Source: Sipunculus nudus
Lineage: Eukaryota > Annelida > Sipuncula > Golfingiida > Sipunculidae
DNA: 64,000 nt
NCBI GenBank assembly: GCA_026874595.1
Contig: CM049313.1
Span: 44,422,659-44,486,658, forward strand
Direction of reading: 5' to 3'
A program made the translations under genes and the position numbers. The number at the start of each line of letters is the position of its first letter. Position 1 is the first letter of the stretch. The notes below the pieces were generated by a model that was not told where the DNA came from, made no database searches, and saw nothing but the letters and a program-made list of their open reading frames with translations. Below, piece by piece: positions 24,301 through 36,054 of the stretch.

Positions 24301-27300
24301 TCTGATTCAGACAGCAGCGGTTCGATGGACGAGTTGTGGAACGAATGTATGAAGTGTATAATTGGCAATCATGTCTGAACGGGTTATTCTGAATAAAAAT
24401 GTTTAATTCAATAAATGAATATTTTTTTAACTCTACAAAAAGGGTACCATTAGAATAATGAGAAAGTTGTCTCATATTTTGGGTAACAGGAGACACTAAA
24501 TATATTTGCAGATTCGATGACAAAAATCTTTATAAATACAGCATATTCCCGTAGACGCAATACAAGAACATATGCCGGAGTGCAACTGTATCGGCAACAT
24601 TACGTAACACGAGCATCAAACTCTGCACATGCTGTACAGCATACTTATTTGAGACAGCATGAATTATCCATAAGAGCACATACGATAGCAACTGGATTTC
24701 TGAAAGAAGCATATATTTATGTATTTGCGTTGATATAGTAAACGTCACATGTTTAATACTTAGTACACAAGAAGGTAACAATACCAACTTGGTATGGGTA
24801 GTGATGGATAAAATAAGGGCGCTTTTCCATGTACGCGTTTAGCGAGCGTTTGCTAAAAAGCCATGTGCTATTTCTATGTATGCGATTGCCACGCGGCAAA
24901 CGCACCCGTCAGATTTGGAATCCAGCAGTACTGGATTTCTGCGTTTGCCGCGCGGCAAACGCATGGGAATTCCGCCTGAATGACGTCACATGTGGGATTT
25001 CCCCGTACTCGTATGTTGAAGTCCGTTCAGCTGTGTCAGGAAGGCATGCGATAGCCGCGCGTCAAACGCATACAAAACGCGTACATGGTAAAGCACCCTG
25101 AAGAATACTACTTTGACTGATAATTTAATATTTTATTGATACAACTAACGTTGCCATAACAATTTATTTTTGGTACATATAATTTATTTTTTATTCATAT
25201 GTGAATCACTTAAACAACATTACAGAAGGATACGATACTACACGAGATCGGCCATGCCATCGGCTTCTGGCACACACAGTCTCGCCCTGATCGTGATGAG
25301 TACGTCACCGTTATAGAGAAGAATGTCAAACCCGGAAAGCTTCACAACTTTCATAAATACTCCATGGCCGTGATCAACACATACAACGTGCCTTATGATT
25401 ACACCAGCATCATGCACTATGGACAATTCGTGAGTTATACGCTGTTATTAATAATTATACCAGCATCATGCACTATGAACAATTCGTTAGTAATCCACTA
25501 TTATAAATTATTACACCAGCATCATACACTATGAACAATTCGTTAGTACTACGCTGTTATTAATAATTAAACCAGCATCATGCACTATGAACAATTCGTT
25601 AGTAATCCACTATTATAAATTATTACACAAGCATCATACACTATGAACAATTCGTTAGTACTACGCTGTTATTAATAATTAAACGAGCATCATGCACTAT
25701 GAACAATTCGTTAGTAATCCACTATTATAAATTATTACACCAGCATCATACACTATGAACAATTCGTTAGTACTACGCTGTTATTAATAATTAAACGAGC
25801 ATCATGCACTATGAACAATTCGTTAGTAATCCACTATTTTAAATTATTACACCAGCATCATACACTATGAACAATTCGTTAGTAATACGCTGTTATTAAT
25901 AATTAAACCAGCATCATGCACTATGAACAATTCGTTAGTAATACGCTGTTATTAATAATTACACCAGCATCATGCACTATTGACAATTCGTTAGTAAGCA
26001 CTATTATAAATAATTACACCAGCATCATGCACTATGAACAATTCGTTAGTAATCCACTATTATAAATAATTACACCAGCATCATGCACTATGGACAATTC
26101 GTAAATAATCCACTATTATAAATAATTATACCAGCATCATGCACTATGGACAATTCGTAAGTAATCCACTATTAGAAATAATTACACCAGCATCATGCAC
26201 TATGAACAATTCGTTAGTAATACGCTGTTATTAATAATTACACCAGCATCATGCACTATTGTCAATTCGTAAGTAATCCACTTTTATAAATTATTACACC
26301 AGCATCATACACTATGAACAATTCGTTTGTAATACGCTGTTATTAATAATAACACCAGCATCATACACTATGAACAATTCGTTAGTAATACGCAGTCATT
26401 AATAATTACACCAGCATCATGCACTCTGAACAATTCGTTAGTAATCCACTATTATAAATTATTACACCAACATCATACACTATGAACAATTCGTTAGTAC
26501 TACGCTGTTATTAATAATTAAACGAGCATCATGCACTATGAACAATTCGTTAGTAATCCACTATTATAAATTATTACACCAGCATCATGCACTATGAACA
26601 ATTCGTTAGTAATACGCTGTTATTAATAATTACACCAGCATCATGCACTATGAACAATTCGTTAGTAATCCACTATTATAAAGAATTACACCAGCATCAT
26701 GAACTATGGACAATTCGTAAGTAATCCACTATTATAAATTAATACACCAGCATCATGCACTATGAACAATTCGTTAGTAATTCACTATTATAAATAATTA
26801 CACCAGCATCATGCACTATTGACAATTCGTTAGTAATACGCTGTTATTAATAATTACACCAGCATCATGCACTATTGACAATTCGTTAGTAATACGCTGT
26901 TATTAATAATTACACCAGCATCATGCACTATGAACAATTCGTTAGTAATCCACTATTATAAAGAATTACACCAGCATCATGAAATATGGACAATTCGTAA
27001 GTAATCCACTATTATAAATTAATACACCAGCATCATGCACTATTGACAATTCGTTAGTAATACGCTGTTATTTATAATTACACCAGCATCATGCACTATG
27101 AACAATTCGTTAGTAATCCACTATTATAAAGAATTACACCAGCATCATGAACTATGGACAATTCGTAAGTAATCCACTATTATAAATTAATACACCAGCA
27201 TCATGCACTATGAACAATTCGTTAGTAATCCACTATTATAAATAATTACACCAGCATCATGCACTAGTGACAATTCGTTAGTAATACGCTGTTATTAATA

Positions 27301-29609
27301 ATTACACCAGCATCATGCACTATGAACAATTCGTTAGTAATCCACTATTATAAAGAATTACACCAGCATCATACACTATGAACAATTCGTTAGTAATACG
27401 CTGTTATTAATAATTACACCAGCATCATGCAATATGAACAATTCGTTAGTAATACGCTGTTATTAATAATTACACCAGCATCATGCACTATGAACAATTT
27501 GTGAGTAATCCACTATTATAAAGAATTACACCAGCATAATGCACTATGGACAATTAGTAAGTAATCCACTATTATAAATTATTACACCAGCATCATGCAA
27601 TATGAACAATTCGTTAGTAATACGCAGTTATTAATAATTACACTAGCATCATGCATTATGAACAATTCGTTAGTTATACGCTGTTATTAATAATTACACA
27701 AGCATCATGCACTATGGACAATTCGTAAGTAATCCACTATTATAAAGAATTACACCAGCATCATGCACTATGGACAATTTGTAAGTTATCCCCTATTAGA
27801 AATAATTACACCAGCATCATGAATTATGAACAATTCGTAAGTTATCCACTATTAGAAATAATTACACCAGCATCATGCACTATGAACAATTCATTAGTAA
27901 TACGCTGTTATTTATAATTACACCAGCAGCATGCACTATTGACAATTCGTAAGTAATCCACTATTAAACTTTATCACACCAGCATCATGCACTATGAACA
28001 ATTCGTTAGTAATACGCTGTTATTAATAATTACACCAGCATCATGCACTATTGACAATTCGTTAGTAATACGCTGTTATTAATAATTACACCAGCATCAT
28101 GCACTATGAACAATTCGTTAGTAATACGCTGTTATTAATATTTACACCAGGAGCATGCACTATTGACAATTCGTAAGTAATCCCCTATTATAAATTATTA
28201 CTGCAGCATCATGCACTATGAAAAATTCGTTAGTAATACGCTGTTATTTAATAATTACACCAGCATCATGCACTATGGACAATTCGTAAGTAATCCACTT
28301 TTATAAAGAAATACATCAGCATCATGCATTATGGACAATTTGTAAGTTATCCACTATTAGAAATAATTACACTAGCATCATGCACTATGAACAATTCGTA
28401 AGTTATCCACAATTAGAAATAATTACACCAGCATCATGCACTATGAACAATTCTTTAGTAATACGCTGTTATTTATAATTACACCAGCAGCATGCACTAT
28501 TGACAATTCGTAAGTTATCCACTATTAGAAATAATTATACCAGCATCATGCACTATGGACAATTCGTAAGTAATCCACTATTATAAATAATTACACCAGC
28601 ATCATCTTCTATGGACAATTCGTAAGTAATCCGCTATTATAAATCAATACACCCGAATCACGCACTATGGACGATTCGTCAGTAAGAAGCTGCTTTTAAA
28701 AATTACACCAGCATCATCTTCTATGGACAATTCGTAAGTAATCCGCTGTTATTACACCAACATCATGCACAACGGACATTAGGCCATACAAAAATATGTT
28801 TTACGGATTCGCGTTCCTTTTCTTTGTGGATCAATTCTTATTTTGCAAATGAGGAACAAGCTATTGCACACATTCTTCAGTCGATGGTTAACTGTTTGGG
28901 AAAGGGACAAATTCGTATGTTGACCAAATACACAATTTAAAGAATTGAAGTAGATTTACTCTTTTTTGGCAAGCTGCAAAATACCAAATATGATGTCTCG
29001 ACTGGTAAATGAAAAAAAAAAGAGGTTAGGAGGCTTTAGGAGTTTAACCCTCGAAACCACCCCTTGGATCGGACTCTACATGTGACTGTTGCAAATTGTA
29101 CTGAAACTGTCGAGGTTATGAGACTGAGATTATGCTCCATAAGCTAAAAATAAGATATGCTCATCTGATCGCTCCGCTTGTAGCCGCTGCACGAACTTCA
29201 GTGGCCTGTCAGGTTTGGCCACCAGATAGTACTCTCCTTGTGGATTTCCTTCCGTGTTTTTGCAGCAGTCACGTTGCGGGTACCGAAATAGACAGTTCAC
29301 GTGACAGCACATGGATTTCAAAAGATGCCTCGATTTCAACTGTAAGACTTTCAGCATTAACTATCATGTTAATATGGCACAATATGGGGGTCTTGCAGTG
29401 GTCACGAGGTCACATTCCTTTACCCAAATTACAGTCATACAAGTCCTGCACCAAACCCACTGTCCATGGGTGAAGATAATTAATTTTGGCATTATTATTA
29501 TCATCAGGGGCGTAGGGGGCTATGCCTCCCCCCCCCCCCATCGCATCAAGCATTCTTCGCATCCTTGGTCCAATACTAATATTATATAAACATACATATA
29601 CTTTATATA

Positions 29610-29654
<45 letters not shown>

Positions 29655-30318
29655 TAGATTGCCTTTGCAGATTCACAGGGGGCGCCTGCTACGCGGCCCC
29701 CGATTGAGCTGCAATATATCTCATTTAATCTTATTTCCCAATTTTCGTGATTAATTTTCATTTTTCATATTTCTTTTTATTAATTAACAACTGCAGAGCA
29801 TCAGGAATTGGTTGGGGAAGACCGTGAACAATCTCACGGCACCCCTGATGATACCGGTACTCGGAACTCGCGATCTGTCCATTGTGAGTGCATTGTACTG
29901 TCGAGACCACGGACCCCGGACCCCGGTAAAATGCAAAATTTAACGTAAAACTGCAAAATAAATGCTATTTTACTCCAAGCATTATATTTACAAGATAATA
30001 TTTTGCAGTATATAAACGTAAATTCGCCTTTCCCCCACTGATTTCAACATGTTAAAACGATTGAGATTTTATATCCTAATTTTGAAAAAAAAATATATGA
30101 ATATTAAATATTGAACCACTCTACAGTTTGACTACAAAACGCAAAGACATAAGAGAACAGTTTTTAGGACCAGAAAATATGACGGTGAACATTGCCTCAA
30201 ATTGTCCTCCTCACATTGCACATTCCAAAATTTCCCAATATGGGAGGGGGATATACCCTCCCATAACCATCTAATGTACCTGTAATTAACCTTAATAAAA
30301 CCATGGTTCATAATTGAA

Positions 30319-30370
<52 letters not shown>

Positions 30371-31688
30371 CATACACCATAATATATAACGTAAAGTTAT
30401 ATTAATAATAAATATATACATATACATACAAATACACACACACTTATATAACACTTAGTTTCCATAATACCCATACATATTAACAACCCCCCCCCCCCCC
30501 CGGTTCTGAATTTTGAATTTCTGGATCAGTCAATGATCATGGTCCCCTCCCCTCCTTCAATCCTGGCTATGCCCCTGACATTCATAATCTGGCGCTTATT
30601 TATCCAATTTCATATATAATTACCAATGGTCCAAATATTGTGGCCTAGTATCTTGTCCTACTTTGCAAGGTCACAGGGCTAAAAAGCGGATTTACTTTCA
30701 CTCTAATGTCGATTATTTGATACAGGTACACGGTACAGTGGAATGGATGAAAATGTCATGATAAAAACAGTATGCAAATTACGAACTGTGACATCATCTT
30801 TTTTTTTACAAAACTATATTTTAATTAAATATCACATTATAGAATACTGACAAGACTGAAATTATGCCTGTCGGATCTAAGCCCCTTCATAGGATGATTG
30901 ACAGTGAGTCCATTAGCATTGGGGGCTGCACTGTTCCTTTTCAAAATTCAGTGAAGTATCTAGGTGTTATGATTGATCGTAATCTTTCAATGCATGATTA
31001 TATTAGTAGTGTATGTCGGCCTTTCTCGAAATCGGCTGTATGGCTGCCATCCGGCGTTTCCTCTCTACAAATGCGTGCTGCCGGCTCATTTGCGCCACAG
31101 TACAACTCGCCTGGATTACCGGCACTGTAATTCAGTTCTTGCTTGGTTACCGGCAGAGCAAGTCTCTCGGCTACAAATGGTTCAAATAATGCTCATTCTT
31201 AAGAATAAGCGTAGGACCGACCACGTCACGCCGCTGCTCATACAGCTCCATTGACTTCCCGTCAAGAACCGCATACAATACAAAATTGCTGTTTTTGTTT
31301 ACCGCCATTTTGATGACTCACTTCCATCATATTTCTGGAAAAAATAATAATCTATCGGCTTTGCGTACGCTGTGCTTGGCTGGCGAAAATCTTCTTAAAG
31401 TACCACAGTGAAATATGAAAGTCAGTGAACATTTTTCCGTTTCATAGCCCCAAAAGTTTGGAATTCACTTCCCATTAAACTTAGAAAATCTCCAACTCTT
31501 GTATCATTTAAAACTAATTTAAAAACGTATCTCTTTCGGCAACCTTTCTGAAATTAATATGCATCATTTTCATCATCTTGGGTCAGGCATAGGGAGTAGA
31601 TTTCCATGAAATTGTATGTTGGTATGTGTGTGTCTGTGAATTTCGCGGAGTCTGACCATCGGAGAATTGGCGCTCTATAAATACTTTA

Positions 31689-31721
<33 letters not shown>

Positions 31722-34700
31722 CATTATTATTAAAAAAAGTCTCAGCGGAGGGCCACGAGCGGGGGGAGCGCCCATGAAAGTTAGGGCTACGAAAATACCT
31801 ACCCTTTACCCGTAGTCAACCAGTTTTATCATGACCATGTTTACTGTTCCAGTATTTCAGTAAGAATGGAAAGGCCACTATTGTTACAAAGGACAAATTT
31901 AAACAGCAAGTGATCGGCAACACACATGATCTGTCGTTCCGTGACATCAAGCTGGCAAACATGATGTATGGATGTAACTGTAAGTAGAGACATAATATAA
32001 CATATATGTACTATGCCCATACAATACACTGGTTGTGTGCTATTGACAATTAAGCCATTTCAATATAAAAAGTACAAATATAAAACAAAATATTAAGCTA
32101 AGTCAGTATATGTCAAATAATCATTCAAATATAATAGACTTGACTTTTCAAAAATGCTGGTTAAAATCAGTATATTTGATATTAATGACAGTTAACATCC
32201 GCACATAAACAATACACAGTATAGACATTAGTCAGCTGAGCTATGGCGATCACTATTTGTCCGTCGTCCGTCCGTATGTCAGTCCGGCCGTCTGTCGTGC
32301 CGTCCGTCTGTCCGATTTTATCAGGGCAAAAATCATAACCGCTTGACCCGGAAACTTCTAACTGAAAACTCAAAGACTTCCAAAAACGTCTCCTTGGAAA
32401 AATAATATTAGGTCACTGTGATTGCTGTCACTGTCAAAGAATAATTCAAAATTTGATACAAAAGCTCCAATATCTGAAAAACTAATGCATTGTTTGCCAT
32501 GATTATTTCCATACATATTGGTCAAATAGTGTTTTATCAACTCCAGAAGACTGGTGGCGCGTATAAATTTTACTCATTTTTTCACTGTTTTAGACCTTCA
32601 AATGAAGCAGTTTGGACGTTGATACGGAACCGATAGACCTAGAAATTTTTAACTGTAAATTCAAAGAGGTCCTAAGCAAATCTCCTAGGAAACCTGAAAT
32701 GAGGTCATGACGACCGATGTTTTGCTAACTACGTGCCCAAAATGATTTTGAGCACCCAGTAAGTCAGACGGTGCAGAAATTGTAACTGCTGGACCTAGAA
32801 ACTTCTTTCTGTAAACCCATTTAAGCTATAGGGCTCAAAAGAACCCCCAGAATAATTAAAATTTGATACAAAAGCTCCAGTATCTGAATAACTTGTGCAT
32901 GATTTTGAGCACCCAGAGAGTCACACAGGGGACAAATTGTATCCATTTGCCTAGAAACCTCTGATGTGCCATTCAGGAAGGTCCCGGATAAATGTCCTTG
33001 GAAAGATGAAATAACTTTACCGTGACCTATATTGTGGGAGCTATAGGAAAAAATCATGATTTGAGCACCCTGAAGGTAAGATGAGCTCAAATTTTATCGA
33101 TCAAGCCTTGAATCTTCTAACGCAACATCCAGGGAGTTTCTGGGAAAATATTCTCAGAAACCTTTAACTAAGTATTGACCTATATTCTGCGAGTAAACTG
33201 TCCAATACATGACTTTGGGCAACCTGACAGTTAAAAAGGGCATACATTGTATTCGTTAGACCTAATAAAAACTTCTAACTCTACATCCAGGGAGGTCTTT
33301 GCTAAATTTCTTAAGAAATTAGTTCATGGTGACCTATATTTTGCGAGCTACTGGCCGAAAACATGATTTTGAACACACATGTTCAAATGTTCTTGCAAAT
33401 ATGAAATTAGGTCACTGTGACCTCTTAACTGTGAGCTATAGGGGAACATGATTTTGGCACCCTGGAAGTCAAATGTACACAAACTGAACCGGTGGACCTA
33501 GAAACTTTTAATGTTATATATAGTCTTGGGCAAATTTTCTTGGAAACCTGAAATTAGGTCATCATGACCTATATTCTCCGAGCGACTGGCCAGATATATG
33601 AGTTTGAAGCCCAAGACAGTCAGACAGTATACAAATAGTGACTGTTAGGCCTAGAATCTTATAACACAACATTCTAGGAGGTTCTTTCAAAACCACCTTT
33701 GAAATATTTAAGAAAGTCATGATGCGCTATATTCTGCAAGCAGCTGGCCCAATATATGCTTATTATCAACTAGACAGTCAGGTAAGGCACCATACTTTAC
33801 CGTTAGACCTAAAACCTTTTAATATGACAATAAATGGAGATCCTTGGCACGTCTCCTGTAAATCCTGAAATTAGGTCACTGTGACCTATATTCTCTGAGT
33901 TATGCACAGAAAACCTGTCTTCGAGACTGGTCACAAATCTCTACTGTTTGCTCTAGAAATGTCATTGTAAATGGCGGTCATTGTAATGTCTCCTTTGACA
34001 TTCAAAATAAGGTCACTGTGACCTATATTCTGTGACCTGTGTGAAACAACATGATTTGAGCACCCAGCATACAGGTCAGATGGACACAAGTCATTGCAGT
34101 TTGACGAAGAAACTTCTAACTTAGCATCTGGGGAGTTCCTAATAAAATATTCTTACTGTAATCTATTTTTGAGGAGTGTGGGCCAAAAATATGATTTTGA
34201 GCACTCTTGAAGTTATTCTACCAGTTGTTCAAGGCCCCTTAACAAATATATTTTTTTCAAGATCATAACATCAATAATTAATAAATGCATCATCTGTATA
34301 CATCCCAAATACAGTTGAGCGTGACGACCAATGGGTCACTTGTTATTTAAGATCATGCTAAAAAAAGTCTTGATTTCAGTTTCCTATTTCGGTGCATATA
34401 GAAAAATAATATTTTCATCTTATCTTACAATGTGATGACAGTTAGATGTAACTAAATTTTTAAAGTGATTCAGACGAGAACTCTTATAATCCCCATCCAA
34501 AAAATAAACCCATAAACGCACAAACACCTTCAAATAAATTATTTCTGAACTGTCTATACTTGACCTAGTCACACATGACTTGTTTCATAACTCATTTCAA
34601 TGCTTGGCTTTTTATTTAAAACATTTAATTTCTCGAATTATGATTGGTTTCCACAGCTCACTGTAAAACCAGGCCGGCATGCCCGGGGGAAGGCTTTGTA

Positions 34701-35879
34701 GGGAAGGACTGTCTATGCTGGTGTCCTGGCAACCCGGTCAAGTACTGTAGGGGAGGTGGTGACGTATCAGGTCAGGAGGTTATTGCCATGGCAACTCAGT
34801 TGTAGAAAACATGTTACAGCTCTCTAGAAATTGTTAAAAAAAGTACATATATATTAACACATTATCACTGAGAACCTTTTCGACATCAGTATTACATATC
34901 AACTCATTTACTCTACATGTGACTGGAGGCGGTTTGACCCGTATTTAGCTCAGCTGAAAGTCCATCTGTTTGCCTGTGCCTTCACAAGTTTGTTTCTGGA
35001 TAATAACTCGGATTTACATGGATTTCGAACAAGAGTTATATATAGACCATGACTAAAGCAAGAATCGTTATGATTTTAAGGTCATGAGGTCAAGGTCAAA
35101 GGACCCACTTATTTAAAAAAGATCGGGGATGCATTTGAGGCCAAACCTTTCATCCAAAGAATTACATTTTGAGCATATGGCTGACCTGCTAATACGGAAG
35201 ATCCTAATTGATTTTGGGGTCAAAAGGTCAAAAATCAGGAGCCATATGTTCACAAATTGATTTCAAGATGATACCTCCAGTTTGGATTGACATATTGGTT
35301 TCAAACGTGACTTAAACATGGCCAACGACTTATGTAAGAACTCTATTGATTTTAGGGGTCATGAGATTAAAGGTCAAGTTCACAGGGCTAACTTCATTTA
35401 AAATATTTTGGAGGCATTTTAAGCCACACTTTTCTATCTTCCACATGTGGCATATATGCCAACAAGCGAAGAAATGTTTCGATTTGTTACAGTAAAAATA
35501 TATTTTTTAAAAACAAAACCTAAACAAATATTAAATATGAAAATTCTATGAAACTGTCTATCTCAGTATTAGACGAACTAATTGCGGAACAAAAATACAC
35601 ATTGTGAAAAATGACTAAGTTCATTTAATATGTTTGTCGATCTTTTTCTTGAACTCCTGCAATGGCTGGCTCCCAGTCTCATTTCAGAATGTTTCATGTA
35701 TCCACTCTATTCGTCAAACAGGTAAAGACAATCAGATGTCCGGGTCTGATGCTATTATTTAAGATACCGATGCATGGATTTATGCAGAAAGAGCCATGCG
35801 AATACCGATGAATCTTTACCATGAAACAGGACCTATCTTCATGAACTTTTTCAACAATCAAATGTTCTATGTCTTATCA

Positions 35880-35916
<37 letters not shown>

Positions 35917-36002
35917 TATACAGTCGAGCCCGCTTATTTTCCTGTCCATGGTACATGCTCATATTTTGATAATAACCGGGAAACAATTGTTCTATGTCTT
36001 AT

Positions 36003-36054
<52 letters not shown>

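Larger units (their letters stand above)
23022..25225 (+). other. Gene A intron 4
   Basis: 2.2 kb against 1.5 kb in gene B. It holds the two-copy tandem repeat (23738-24078) and the A-specific MITE (24817-25099). The 94- and 85-codon antisense frames here match nothing known. The rest aligns by eye with the B intron in patches. Confidence 0.8.
28784..31852 (+). other. Gene A intron 5, distal part
   Basis: Contains a repeat unit with TCAGGGGCGTAGGGGGCTAT near 29508 and the inverted GGCTATGCCCCTGA end near 30580, two (TA)n tracts, C runs (about 29527-29538, 30487-30500) and the LINE fragment at 30841-31731. Apart from the LINE, most of this aligns with inverted sequence at 59.6-61.8 kb in gene B. 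The whole intron 5 is 6.4 kb. Confidence 0.75.

Noticed and set aside
25400-28783. CRISPR-like or bacterial repeat array
   Set aside because: Units are contiguous and related along their whole length with no unique spacers, the genome is eukaryotic, and the unit derives from the adjacent exon.
29797-29883. Open stretch flanked by CAG and GTGAGT between exons 5 and 6 of gene A (SIRNWLGKTVNNL...)
   Set aside because: Exon 5 joins exon 6 directly to give the canonical astacin continuation (HYGQF-YFSKNG). The gene B version has an indel and a TAA, and contains a tRNA-type B box, so it is repeat sequence.
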